Origin: Streptomyces umbrinus
GTDB lineage: Bacteria; Actinomycetota; Actinomycetes; Streptomycetales; Streptomycetaceae
Reading direction: 5' to 3'
Length of the DNA stretch: 64,000 bases
Assembly: GCF_030817415.1 (NCBI RefSeq)
Contig: NZ_JAUSZI010000002.1
Location: 9,548,001 to 9,612,000 of the forward strand
The notes beneath the pieces are model-generated. The model was not told the origin of the DNA. It made no database searches and saw only the letters and a list, made by a program, of their open reading frames with translations. The stretch's first letter is position 1. The number at the start of each line of letters is the position of its first letter. Shown piece after piece: positions 1 through 7,987 of this stretch. Made by a program: the position numbers and the translations under genes.

Positions 1-981
1 GGGGCCGCTGCGACCGGCCGCAGCGAAGCAGAGCGGGACGACGACGGCGATGCCGAGGCCCAGCAGGGCGAAGCCGGCCATGGCCATCGGGGCGTTCTGG
101 GCCACCACGACGAGCAGCGCGCCGAGGGTCGCGAGGGCGCCGCTGACCCGTACCGTGCGGACCGGGCCGAAGCGGTCCACCACCGCGTCGCCGGCGAACC
201 GCGCGATCGCCATAGTGAGAGTGAAAGCCGTGGTGGACGCGGCCGCGACCCCGGCCGAGCTGTCCAGGACGTCCCGCAGGTACACCGCCGACCAGTCCAG
301 GCTCGCCCCCTCCGCGAACACCGCGCAGAAGCCGATCGCGCCGATGAGCAGCGCGGACTTCGGAGGCAGCGCGAAGCGTGGGGGCGGTTCCTCGTCCTCG
401 GTGGGACGCAGGTCCAGCACCCACTGGCAGGCGGCCACGCCGATCAGCGTGAGCGCCACGGCGGCGAGCGCGTGGTGCAGGCGCGCGTCCGAGCCCAGAT
501 GGGCGGCGACGGTGCCGGCCGCCGAGCCGACCAGGGCGCCCGCGCTCCACATCCCGTGCAGCCCGGACATGATCGACTTGTCGAGCCGGGTCTCGATCTC
601 GACACCCAGGGCGTTCATCGCCACATCGGCCATGCCGGCCGTCGCGCCGTAGACGAAGAGGGCCATGCACAGGGTGACCAGGTTCGGCGCCAGTGCCGGG
701 AGGGTGAGTGCGAGCGTCCACAGCGCTATCAGGCCGCGCAGGGCCGCGCGGGCGCCGAAGCGGTGGCTGACGCTGCCCGCGAGCGGCATCGCGACGGACG
801 CGCCGATCGCCGGGAACGCGAGCGCCAGGCCGAGCTGGCCCGCGCTCACGGAGGCGTGGTCCTGGATCCACGGGACGCGGGTCGCGAACGAACCGGTGAC
901 GGCGCCGTGCACGGCGAACACCGTCGCCACGGCGTACCGGGAGCGCTTCACCTCGCGCTGGTCGTAGACCACTTCACCCAT
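1..981 (-). CDS. MFS transporter (3' end beyond window)
   Basis: The reverse strand reads from ATG at 981 without a stop to base 1, giving 327 codons of a major facilitator superfamily permease; the C-terminal part lies outside the window. The translation is hydrophobic, with repeated helices and typical short charged loops (for example SHRFGARAAL after the second helix and DRFGPVRTVRV in the second half). The start is supported by divergence from the ROK regulator gene and a shared palindromic operator between them. This arrangement suggests the ROK protein controls the permease and that the substrate is a sugar or related small molecule, but the sequence does not identify it. It resembles the YbjJ/FucP-like branch of MFS proteins; this assignment is weak. 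Confidence 0.85.
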   Translation of the reverse strand, partial: MGEVVYDQREVKRSRYAVATVFAVHGAVTGSFATRVPWIQDHASVSAGQLGLALAFPAIGASVAMPLAGSVSHRFGARAALRGLIALWTLALTLPALAPNLVTLCMALFVYGATAGMADVAMNALGVEIETRLDKSIMSGLHGMWSAGALVGSAAGTVAAHLGSDARLHHALAAVALTLIGVAACQWVLDLRPTEDEEPPPRFALPPKSALLIGAIGFCAVFAEGASLDWSAVYLRDVLDSSAGVAAASTTAFTLTMAIARFAGDAVVDRFGPVRTVRVSGALATLGALLVVVAQNAPMAMAGFALLGLGIAVVVPLCFAAAGRSGP

Positions 982-1025
982 TTTCCCGGCCCCTCCCTGT
1001 CCTCTCCCCACTGTGCCGCCGTAAA

Positions 1026-1048
1026 CTATCAGGAACCCTGCCTGATAG
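1026..1048. promoter_or_regulatory. Palindromic operator between MFS and ROK genes
   Basis: A perfect inverted repeat CTATCAGG-N7-CCTGATAG lies in the 122-bp divergent gap, 56 bp before the ROK start and 45 bp before the MFS start. Such placement is typical of an autoregulatory operator. The binding protein is inferred to be the ROK regulator encoded next to it. Confidence 0.6.
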
Positions 1049-1103
1049 ATAGGCGGTATTGGGCCCGGCCGCCCTGGCGCCCCCGATCTGGAAGGATCCC
1101 GGC

Positions 1104-2303
1104 ATGCCCGCATCACCGAGCACCGCCCGGGCCATCAACGACCGGCTCGCCCTGCGCCTCCTCCAGCAGGAAGGCCCTTTGACGGCAGGGCAGTTGAAGC
1201 AGTTCACCGGCCTGTCCCGGCCCTCCGTCGCCGACCTGGTGGAACGCCTCGCCGCGGCCGGACTCATAGGCGTCGTGGGGGAGTCGGGCGAACAGCGACG
1301 CGGCCCGAACGCCCGGCTGTACGGGATCGTCGCCGACCGCGCGCACCTGGCCGCACTGGACGTACGGACCGAGGGCGTGACCGTCCTCGTGTCGGACCTG
1401 CTGGGCTCGGTGCTGGCCGAGGCGTCGGTGCCGATCGGCGACGGGACGGACACCGGACCTGCCGTCGAGCAGGCGGTCACGCTGGTCGAACGTACGGCCA
1501 AGGAGGCGGGCGTCGAGCGGCTGCACACCATCGCCGTCGGAGCCCCCGGGCTGATCGACCCCGCCACCGGCGAACTCCGCGACTCCTCGGGCCTGCCCGA
1601 ATGGCACCGCCGGCTCGCCGCGGCGTTGCAGGAGCGACTCCCGGCCCGCGTCCTCGTCGAGAACGAGACCAACCTCGCGGCGCTGGCCGAGCAGCGCGAC
1701 GGGGCCGCGCAGGATCGCGACACCTTCGTCCTGCTCTGGCTCGGTCACGGCATCGGCGCGGCCGTCGTCCTCGACGGCGTCCTGCGCCGGGGTGCCTCCG
1801 GCGGTACGGGCGAGATCGGCTTCCTGCCGGTGCCGGGCACAAGCGGCCTGCCGTCCGCGACGGGCTGCGACGGTGGCTTCCATTCGCTCGCGGGCGCCGC
1901 CGCGATCACCGAACTGGCGGCGCGCTACGGGATCGTGGCGCCCGCCGAGCCCCACGAACCGTATGCGGCGGCGCTGGTGCGGGAGGCCGTGGCGCGGGTC
2001 GTGGCCGACGCGGGGGATTCCTCGGCCTCGGGTTTCCTCGACACGCTCGCCGAGCACGTCGCCCTCGGTGCCGCGTCCGTCGTCGCCGTTCTGGACCCGG
2101 GATGCCTGGTCCTTGCCGGCGAGATCGGCGGGGCGGGCGGCGAGGTGCTGGCCGCCCGCGTCCAGGACCGGGTCGGCCGTATGTCGCCGCTGCCCACCGA
2201 GGTGCGGGCCGGCACCCTGGGCGGCGGCGCCGTGCTCCGCGGGGCGCTGCTGATGGCACGGGACGGGGCCCAGGACGAGCTGTTCGCGCCCCCGGAGAGG
2301 TGA
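1104..2303 (+). CDS. ROK family transcriptional regulator
   Basis: A 399-residue protein with an N-terminal winged helix (LTAGQLKQFTGLSRPSVADL, about residues 26-45) followed by a ROK sugar-kinase-like fold (IAVGAPGLID, ENETNLAALAE, LWLGHGIGAAVVLDG, GGTGEIGF). ROK repressors sense sugars or sugar phosphates. The usual zinc motif CxCGxxGCxE is not conserved here: the region reads TGCDGGFHS, keeping only one Cys, so zinc binding and kinase activity are doubtful. ATG 1104 was chosen because GAAGGA lies 8 bases upstream; an in-frame upstream start would run back toward the operator. It probably represses itself and the divergent permease. Confidence 0.88.
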   Translation: MPASPSTARAINDRLALRLLQQEGPLTAGQLKQFTGLSRPSVADLVERLAAAGLIGVVGESGEQRRGPNARLYGIVADRAHLAALDVRTEGVTVLVSDLLGSVLAEASVPIGDGTDTGPAVEQAVTLVERTAKEAGVERLHTIAVGAPGLIDPATGELRDSSGLPEWHRRLAAALQERLPARVLVENETNLAALAEQRDGAAQDRDTFVLLWLGHGIGAAVVLDGVLRRGASGGTGEIGFLPVPGTSGLPSATGCDGGFHSLAGAAAITELAARYGIVAPAEPHEPYAAALVREAVARVVADAGDSSASGFLDTLAEHVALGAASVVAVLDPGCLVLAGEIGGAGGEVLAARVQDRVGRMSPLPTEVRAGTLGGGAVLRGALLMARDGAQDELFAPPER

Positions 2304-2357
2304 CGTCCGCCTCCGTAGAGGTGGCGGGCGGGAGTGGTCGATGTCCGGGAAACGGAG

Positions 2358-2398
2358 ACCCGGCGGCGGGGCAAGGGCCTCCGTCACCGCCGCCGGGT
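2358..2398 (+). terminator. Stem-loop terminator after ROK gene
   Basis: ACCCGGCGGCGG (2358-2369) pairs perfectly with CCGCCGCCGGGT (2387-2398) across a 17-base loop, 55 bases after the ROK stop codon. Streptomyces terminators often lack a U-run, as here. Confidence 0.7.
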
Positions 2399-2453
2399 CG
2401 TTCTGGGGGCGGGCCGGCGAACGCGGAGCCCGTAGAGGCGTCGGTGAACGCAG

Positions 2454-2498
2454 ACCCTAAAGAGGACTAGACCAAAGCGTCAATAGGTATGGACCAAT
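2454..2498 (-). promoter_or_regulatory. Orphan chitinase-type promoter with DasR-like site
   Basis: On the reverse strand this stretch carries TTGGTCC...ACC, then a -35 TTGACG, then TTTGGTCTAGTCCTC, and a possible -10 TAGGGT 18 bases after the -35. The layout matches the chitinase promoter at 17724-17767 almost element for element. Chitinase promoters of Streptomyces carry TGGTCC-type direct repeats, and DasR binds palindromes near TGGTCTAGACCA. Transcription would run toward the 3' end of the ROK gene, where no reverse-strand gene is seen, so the promoter is orphaned or makes an antisense or small RNA. Confidence 0.55.
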
Positions 2499-2639
2499 CA
2501 TAAGCTGCTGTGTCTGAAAGGTAGTTGGTCCGCCACGAGTGTCCAGTGAAGTCCATCGCCACACCCTGTGAGGCAGCCCACAACATTCGCCCGCATGGGC
2601 GTCGATCAGGCGTGGCACACTGAGTCTGTACCAGAAGCA

Positions 2640-2766
2640 GCGCACTCCGGGGTCGGTGAAAGTCCGAACCGGCGGTTACAGTCCGCGACCCGGTCGCTTC
2701 CAGCGGCCGGTTGACCAGGTGAAATTCCTGGACCGACGGTTAAAGTCCGGATGGGAGGCAGTGCGC
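2640..2766 (+). promoter_or_regulatory. FMN riboswitch (RFN element)
   Basis: Strongly matches the RFN aptamer: GGGGTCGGTGAAAGTCCGAA, then CGGCGGT, AGTCCGCGACCCG, a variable arm, the GGTGAAATTCC box, GACCGACGGT, AAAGTCCGGATGGGAG. The outer helix P1 forms between GCGCACT (2640-2646) and AGTGCGC (2760-2766). It sits 155 bases before ribE. A G+C-rich hairpin just downstream (about 2767-2795) could be the expression platform. FMN binding is expected to switch off the riboflavin operon. Confidence 0.97.
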
Positions 2767-2920
2767 GGCGGGCGGGCATTCGTGCGCGCCGCCGTCTGTT
2801 TCGACGTGTCCCTCGGGACCCGTCCTACGCGGCGTCGCCCCCGGTGTCCTCGCTCGCTCATATCTGTCGTCATCGACAGGCCCCGGAGTCCGTGCCCGAA
2901 ATGGCAGGAGGACCCGGGAA

Positions 2921-3556
2921 GTGTTCACCGGAATCGTTGAAGAGCTGGGTGAAGTCACCGCCGTCGAGAATCTCGGCGACGCCTCACGTTTCCGACTCCG
3001 TGGCCCTGTGGTCACCGAAGGTGCACGTCACGGGGACTCCATCGCCGTCAACGGCGTCTGTCTGACGGTCGTCGACCACGAGGACGGCGAGTTCACCGCC
3101 GACGTCATGGCGGAGACCCTGGACCGCTCCAGCCTCGGCGCCCTCACCGTCGGCTCCCGCGTCAACCTCGAACGCCCCATGGCCGTGGGCGAGCGCCTCG
3201 GCGGGCACATCGTGCAGGGCCATGTGGACGGCACGGGCGAGGTCATCGAGCGCAAGCCGTCCGAGAACTGGGAGATCGTGAAGATCTCCCTCCCCGCGGA
3301 CCTCACGCGCTATGTCGTCGAGAAGGGCTCCATCACCGTCGACGGCATCAGCCTGACCGTCGTCGAGGCGGGCCCCGACTTCTTCACCGTCAGCCTCATC
3401 CCGACCACCCTCGACCTGACCACGCTCGGCCTCAAGCAGCCCGGCGACCCGGTCAACCTCGAGGTCGACGTGATCGCCAAGTACGTCGAGCGGCTGCTCG
3501 GCGCACGGGGAGAGCAGTCGGCCGCGCTCCCCGGCACCCAGGGAGCGACGCCGTGA
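2921..3556 (+). CDS. ribE: Riboflavin synthase, alpha subunit
   Basis: A 211-residue protein that joins two 6,7-dimethyl-8-ribityllumazine molecules to give riboflavin plus the pyrimidinedione. It starts with the hallmark [10 protein letters not shown] and holds two lumazine-binding repeats, each ending in a related motif ([11 protein letters not shown] near residue 45 and [11 protein letters not shown] near 140). GTG at 2921 is the start, with AGGAGGA about 10 bases upstream. It is the first gene after the FMN riboswitch and overlaps ribM by four bases. The last ~20 residues after the second domain are a low-complexity tail. Cytoplasmic trimer in known relatives. Confidence 0.96.
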   Translation: MFTGIVEELGEVTAVENLGDASRFRLRGPVVTEGARHGDSIAVNGVCLTVVDHEDGEFTADVMAETLDRSSLGALTVGSRVNLERPMAVGERLGGHIVQGHVDGTGEVIERKPSENWEIVKISLPADLTRYVVEKGSITVDGISLTVVEAGPDFFTVSLIPTTLDLTTLGLKQPGDPVNLEVDVIAKYVERLLGARGEQSAALPGTQGATP

Positions 3557-4206
3557 ACTGGCTCAACTCCGAGGCCTTCACGCTCTTCGGCCAGCACATC
3601 AAGTGGGCCGACATGATCGGCAACGTGATCGGTCTTGTCGGCCTCGCCCTCGGCTGGCGGCGGTCCATCTGGACCTGGCCCGTCCAGTTCCTGTCCGGTG
3701 CCATCCTCCTCGTCGCCTTCGCCACCGCCCACCTCTCCGGCAGCGCCGGCAAGCAGATGGTGGTCATGGCCGTCGCCCTGTGGGGCTGGTGGCAGTGGAA
3801 CCGCGGCAAGGGCAGCTCCGCAGACGGTGCAGACGGCTCCATCGCCGTGCGCTTCGCCACCTGGCGCGAGCGCGGGTACCTCCTCGGTGCCGCGGCCGTC
3901 GGCACCCTCGCGGTCGGCAGCCTGTTCACCGCGTACCCGACGCTGTCCTGGGACCCCTGGCCGGACGCGTACATCTTCGTCGGCACGGTCGTCGCGATGT
4001 ACGCCCAGGCGCGCGGCATGGTCGAGTTCTGGTTCGCCTGGCTGCTCGTCGACCTGGTGGGCGTGCCGCTGAACTTCGCCAACGGCTTCGCCTTCTCCGG
4101 CTTCGTCTACATCATCTACGGCGCGCTCGTCCTGTGGGGCATGCGCGACTGGTGGCTGCGCTCCCGCAAGGCCGGGCAGCCTTTCCTGGAAGGAGCCCCG
4201 GCATGA
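3553..4206 (+). CDS. ribM: RibM-type riboflavin transporter (PnuC family)
   Basis: A 217-residue multi-helix membrane protein of the PnuC family ([55 protein letters not shown]). PnuC relatives move nicotinamide riboside, but the copy inside the riboflavin operon of Streptomyces davawensis, RibM, was shown to carry riboflavin and roseoflavin. Because this gene lies between ribE and ribBA under an FMN riboswitch and overlaps both neighbours by four bases, riboflavin uptake is the better call. GTG start at 3553. Transport is thought to be facilitated diffusion with trapping by phosphorylation. Confidence 0.9.
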   Translation: MNWLNSEAFTLFGQHIKWADMIGNVIGLVGLALGWRRSIWTWPVQFLSGAILLVAFATAHLSGSAGKQMVVMAVALWGWWQWNRGKGSSADGADGSIAVRFATWRERGYLLGAAAVGTLAVGSLFTAYPTLSWDPWPDAYIFVGTVVAMYAQARGMVEFWFAWLLVDLVGVPLNFANGFAFSGFVYIIYGALVLWGMRDWWLRSRKAGQPFLEGAPA

Positions 4207-5501
4207 CGACCGCGCCGGTTTGGTACAGCACGGGCCACGATCAGGACGCCTCGGACTTCGCGCTCGACCCGGTCGAGCAGGCCATCGCCGACATCGCGGC
4301 GGGCCGCCCGGTCGTGGTCGTCGACGACGAGGACCGGGAGAACGAGGGCGACCTCGTCATCGCCGCCGAGAAGGCGACCCCCGAGATCATCGCCTTCATG
4401 ATGAGCGAGTGCCGCGGTCTGATCTGCGCGCCCATGGAGGGCGACGAGCTCGACCGCCTCCAGCTCCCGCAGATGGTCGAGAACAACACCGAGTCGATGC
4501 GCACGGCCTTCACGGTCTCCGTCGACGCGGGTCCCGCGTACGGCGTGACCACCGGCATCTCCGCCGCCGACCGCGCCACCACGCTCCAGCTGCTGGCCGG
4601 CGGCGAGGCCGAGGCGGGCGACTTCGTGCGCCCGGGCCACATCTTCCCGCTGCGCGCCAAGCCCGGCGGCGTCCTGACCCGCAACGGCCACACCGAGGCC
4701 GCCGTCGACCTCGCCCGGCTCGCGGGTCTGCGTCCGGCCGGCGCCATCGTCGAGATCGCGGGCGAGGACGGCAGGATGCTGCGGCTGCCCGAGCTGATCC
4801 CGTTCGCCCGCAAGCACGGCCTGACGATCATCTCCATCGAGGACCTGATCGCCTACCGCCGCACCGCCGAGCCCACCGTCCGCCGCGAGGCCGAGACTCA
4901 ACTCCCCACCGCCTTCGGCCAGTTCACGGCCTTCGGCTACCGCTCCATCGTGGACGGCGTCGAGCACGTCGCCCTGGTCCACGGAGAGATCGGCGACGGC
5001 GAGGACGTCCTCGTCCGCGTCCACTCCGAATGCCTCACCGGCGACATCTTCCACTCGCTGCGCTGCGACTGCGGCCCCCAGCTCGAAGCGTCCCTGGAGC
5101 GCATCCAGGCCGAGGGCCGCGGCATCGTCGTCTACCTCCGCGGCCACGAGGGGCGCGGCATCGGGCTCCTGTCCAAGCTGCGCGCGTACGAACTGCAGGA
5201 GCAGGGGCACGACACCCTCGACGCCAACCTGGAGCTCGGCCTGCCCGCCGACGCCCGGGACTACGCGGCCGGGGCGCAGATCCTGGAGGACCTCGGTGTG
5301 CGCAGCCTGCGCCTGATGACCAACAACCCCGAGAAGACCGACGCGCTCGTCCGCCACGGCCTCAAGGTCAACCACCGCGAGCCGATGCCCGTACAGGCGG
5401 GCGAGCACAACCTCCGGTATCTGCGCACCAAGCGGGACCGGATGGGGCACGACCTGCCTTGGCTGGACACGACCACCGTGTCCGCCTGCGGCAACCAGTA
5501 A
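4203..5501 (+). CDS. ribBA: Bifunctional DHBP synthase / GTP cyclohydrolase II
   Basis: A 432-residue fusion. Residues about 20-220 are 3,4-dihydroxy-2-butanone-4-phosphate synthase ([46 protein letters not shown]). Residues about 225-420 are GTP cyclohydrolase II, with zinc cysteines in [17 protein letters not shown] and the catalytic and GTP-binding stretch [21 protein letters not shown]. It supplies both precursors of lumazine. ATG at 4203 overlaps the ribM stop (ATGA). Both halves look intact. A reading frame extending upstream through ribM is only an out-of-frame shadow. Confidence 0.97.
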   Translation: MTTAPVWYSTGHDQDASDFALDPVEQAIADIAAGRPVVVVDDEDRENEGDLVIAAEKATPEIIAFMMSECRGLICAPMEGDELDRLQLPQMVENNTESMRTAFTVSVDAGPAYGVTTGISAADRATTLQLLAGGEAEAGDFVRPGHIFPLRAKPGGVLTRNGHTEAAVDLARLAGLRPAGAIVEIAGEDGRMLRLPELIPFARKHGLTIISIEDLIAYRRTAEPTVRREAETQLPTAFGQFTAFGYRSIVDGVEHVALVHGEIGDGEDVLVRVHSECLTGDIFHSLRCDCGPQLEASLERIQAEGRGIVVYLRGHEGRGIGLLSKLRAYELQEQGHDTLDANLELGLPADARDYAAGAQILEDLGVRSLRLMTNNPEKTDALVRHGLKVNHREPMPVQAGEHNLRYLRTKRDRMGHDLPWLDTTTVSACGNQ

Positions 5502-5526
5502 CGGAAAAGTACGAGGAGACACACAC

Positions 5527-6012
5527 GTGAGCGGCAAGGGTGCACCCGAACTGTCCGTACGCAACTGCAGCGACCTCAGGGTCGCCGTCATCGCGGCGCA
5601 GTGGCACGAGAAGGTGATGGACGGTCTCGTCGACGGCGCGCTGCGCGCCCTGCACGAGCTGGGAATCGACGAGCCGACCCTCCTGAGGGTCCCCGGCAGC
5701 TTCGAGCTGCCGGTCGTCGCGAAGGTCCTGGCGGGCCGCGGGTACGACGCGATCGTCGCGCTCGGCGTCGTCATCCGCGGCGGCACCCCCCACTTCGAGT
5801 ACGTGTGCCAGGGCGTCACCCAGGGCCTCACCCAGGTCTCGATCGACACCGGCGTGCCCGTCGGTTTCGGCGTCCTGACGTGCGACACCGAGGAACAGGC
5901 CCTGGACCGCGCGGGCATCGAGGGCTCGAACGAGGACAAGGGGCACGAGGCGGTGACGGCCGCCGTGGCGACGGCGGCCACCCTCCGCTCAGTATCCGAA
6001 CCCTGGCGCTGA
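5527..6012 (+). CDS. ribH: 6,7-dimethyl-8-ribityllumazine synthase
   Basis: A 161-residue lumazine synthase that condenses the pyrimidine from the RibA branch with dihydroxybutanone phosphate. Family signatures are plain: [49 protein letters not shown] (with the catalytic His) and [19 protein letters not shown] at 5527 follows GAGGAG by about 9 bases and comes 25 bases after ribBA, so it is the last gene of the riboflavin operon. Known family members form 60-mer or pentameric shells. Standard length. Confidence 0.96.
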   Translation: MSGKGAPELSVRNCSDLRVAVIAAQWHEKVMDGLVDGALRALHELGIDEPTLLRVPGSFELPVVAKVLAGRGYDAIVALGVVIRGGTPHFEYVCQGVTQGLTQVSIDTGVPVGFGVLTCDTEEQALDRAGIEGSNEDKGHEAVTAAVATAATLRSVSEPWR

Positions 6013-6046
6013 GCGAACGGCGGTTGCGCGTAGGGTGGGCAGCACC

Positions 6047-6319
6047 ATGTCCAAGAAGACTTTCGAGGAGCTCTTCACCGAGCTCCAGCACAAGGCCGCC
6101 ACCGGCGACCCCGCCACTTCCCGCACCGCAGAGCTGGTCGGCAAGGGGGTCCATGCCATCGGCAAGAAGGTCGTCGAAGAGGCCGCCGAGGTCTGGATGG
6201 CCGCCGAGTACGAGGGCAAGGAAGCGGCCGCCGAGGAGATCTCGCAGTTGCTCTACCACGTCCAGGTGATGATGGTCGCCCGCGGCATCTCCCTCGACGA
6301 CGTGTACGCCCATCTCTGA
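6047..6319 (+). CDS. hisE: Phosphoribosyl-ATP diphosphatase
   Basis: A 90-residue all-helical MazG-like enzyme that hydrolyses phosphoribosyl-ATP to phosphoribosyl-AMP in histidine synthesis. [13 protein letters not shown] and [20 protein letters not shown] followed by [12 protein letters not shown] are the usual conserved segments; the EExxE cluster binds magnesium. ATG 6047 was preferred over GTG 6035 because GGGTGGG precedes it at a good distance and homologues start with MSKKTFEEL. It lies 34 bases after ribH and may be partly cotranscribed with the rib operon. Confidence 0.95.
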   Translation: MSKKTFEELFTELQHKAATGDPATSRTAELVGKGVHAIGKKVVEEAAEVWMAAEYEGKEAAAEEISQLLYHVQVMMVARGISLDDVYAHL

Positions 6320-6420
6320 GCCGCGACTCAGAGAACTCCGAGCCGTACCTCCGAGAAGCACGCCCACTCCCGCACCGTACGAGCCGACAGCCGTGCGGAC
6401 GAACAAAGGAAGCCGACCTC

Positions 6421-7287
6421 ATGCTGCGCATCGCCGTCCCCAACAAGGGTTCCCTGTCAGGCCCCGCGGGGGAGATGCTGCATGAGGCCGGCTACCAGCA
6501 GCGCAGGGAGGCCAAGGAGCTCCGGATCGTCGACCCGGAGAACGAGGTCGAGTTCTTCTACCTCCGCCCCCGTGACATCGCGATCTACGTCTCCTCCGGC
6601 AAGCTCGACATCGGCATCACCGGCCGCGACCTGCTGATCGACTCCGCGGCCCACGCGGAGGAGATCCTCCCGCTCGGCTTCGCCCGCTCCACCTTCCGCT
6701 TCGCCACCAAGCCCGGCACGGCCAAGGCGGTCGAGGACCTGGCCGGCATGACCGTCGCCACCTCGTACGAGGGCATCGTCGCCAAGTACCTCGACGACAA
6801 GGGCATCGACGCGTCCGTCGTGCACCTCGACGGCGCCGTCGAGACGGCCATCGAGCTCGGTGTCGCCGAGGTCATCGCGGACGTCGTCGAGACCGGCACC
6901 TCGCTGCGCAACGCGGGCCTTGAGGTCTTCGGCGACCCGATCATGAGGTCCGAGGCCGTCGTCATCCGCCGCACCGGCGCGGAGGCCACCGGGGCCACCG
7001 AGGAGACAGAGCCCAAGGTGCAGCAGTTCCTGCGCCGTCTCCAGGGCGTCCTCGTCGCGCGGACCTACGTGATGATGGACTACGACTGCCGTGTCGAGCA
7101 GCTGGAGAAGGCCGTCGCCCTCACCCCCGGCCTGGAGTCGCCGACCGTCTCGCCGCTGCACAACGAGGGCTGGGTCGCCGTGCGCGCCATGGTCCCGTCC
7201 AAGGAAGCGCAGCGGATCATGGACGACCTGTACGACATCGGCGCGCGGGCCATCCTGACCACGGCCATCCACGCCTGCCGCCTCTGA
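6421..7287 (+). CDS. hisG: ATP phosphoribosyltransferase (long form)
   Basis: A 288-residue HisG of the long, hexameric, histidine-inhibited type. It joins ATP and PRPP in the first and controlling step of histidine synthesis. MLRIAVPNKGSLSGPA, GKLDIGITGRDLL and EVIADVVETGTSLRNAGL (PRPP loop) mark the catalytic domains; residues from about 215 onward (YVMMDYDCRVEQLEKAV, WVAVRAMVPSKEAQRIMDDL) form the C-terminal regulatory ACT-like domain. Because that domain is present, no HisZ partner is needed. AAAGGAAG precedes the ATG. hisE is 101 bases upstream. Confidence 0.97.
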   Translation: MLRIAVPNKGSLSGPAGEMLHEAGYQQRREAKELRIVDPENEVEFFYLRPRDIAIYVSSGKLDIGITGRDLLIDSAAHAEEILPLGFARSTFRFATKPGTAKAVEDLAGMTVATSYEGIVAKYLDDKGIDASVVHLDGAVETAIELGVAEVIADVVETGTSLRNAGLEVFGDPIMRSEAVVIRRTGAEATGATEETEPKVQQFLRRLQGVLVARTYVMMDYDCRVEQLEKAVALTPGLESPTVSPLHNEGWVAVRAMVPSKEAQRIMDDLYDIGARAILTTAIHACRL

Positions 7288-7299
7288 GGACCGCCCGCC

Positions 7300-7788
7300 A
7301 TGTCCGACACACCAGAGCTGCCCGCTCTTCCGGTCACCTTCCGGCCGGGCCGCACCCGAGCCGTCCTGCTGACCGCGGGCGCCACGATCTTTGTGGTCAT
7401 CACCACGGTCGCGATGCTGCTTGAGAAGCTCAGTCCGGGGGAGCGCACCAGCTTCGTCTTCACCGGGGCCCTGCTCTTCGGGGTGCTCGTGCTGCTCTCG
7501 CGGCCGAAAGTCGTCGCCGACGAGTCCGGCGTGACCGTCGTGAACATCGCCAACCGCCGGAAGCTGGCCTGGGCGGAGATCCTGCAGGTCAACCTGCGCC
7601 CGGGCGACCCGTGGGTGTTCCTGAACCTCAGCGACGGCACCAGCCTGCCCGCGCTCGGCATCCAGCCGGGCATCGCCAAGCAGCACGCGATCCGCGACGC
7701 CCGTGCGCTGCGCGCCCTCGCCGAAGCCCACTCCGTCCACGAGCCCGACGGACCGCAGGAAGACGAGCACGACGAACATCACGCCTGA
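7300..7788 (+). CDS. PH domain-containing membrane protein
   Basis: A 162-residue protein starting 12 bases after hisG, so in the same transcript. Two hydrophobic helices (about residues 22-42 and 50-68) precede a bacterial PH-like domain: KVVADESGVTVVNIANRRKLAWAEI...PWVFLNLSDGTSLPALGI. The tail is acidic and His-rich (QEDEHDEHHA). This is a widespread uncharacterised actinobacterial family; a role in membrane protein or lipid interaction is only a guess. It is probably a passenger of the his operon rather than part of the pathway. Confidence 0.8.
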   Translation: MSDTPELPALPVTFRPGRTRAVLLTAGATIFVVITTVAMLLEKLSPGERTSFVFTGALLFGVLVLLSRPKVVADESGVTVVNIANRRKLAWAEILQVNLRPGDPWVFLNLSDGTSLPALGIQPGIAKQHAIRDARALRALAEAHSVHEPDGPQEDEHDEHHA

Positions 7789-7838
7789 CTCTCGGCCTTC
7801 CACCCTGCCGTACGGGCCCATGTCTTGATTAATCTGTT

Positions 7839-7867
7839 GGCGGAGGCGTTTTCGTTGCGCCTCCGCC
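7839..7867 (+). terminator. Strong hairpin between PH gene and CNNM operon
   Basis: GGCGGAGGCG (7839-7848) and CGCCTCCGCC (7858-7867) form a perfect 10-bp stem with a 9-base loop containing TTTTCG. It lies 50 bases after the PH gene stop and is best read as its terminator. A weaker TCTGG/CCAGA pairing follows at about 7868-7892, so the leader of the next gene may also be folded. Otherwise nothing coding is seen in 7789-7987. Confidence 0.6.
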
Positions 7868-7987
7868 TCTGGCTTTCCACCCGGGATCCAGAAGCCCCCT
7901 GCTATTCGAGGAGTGACTCCCTCCAGCGATGGACGGATCGTCCTGTAGTACCTGCGCCGCCCCCTCCCGACATATCGAGGCGGCGGC

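Noticed and set aside
2656..2940. Open frame overlapping the FMN riboswitch
   Set aside because: It runs through the aptamer and has no protein likeness; the RNA element explains the region.
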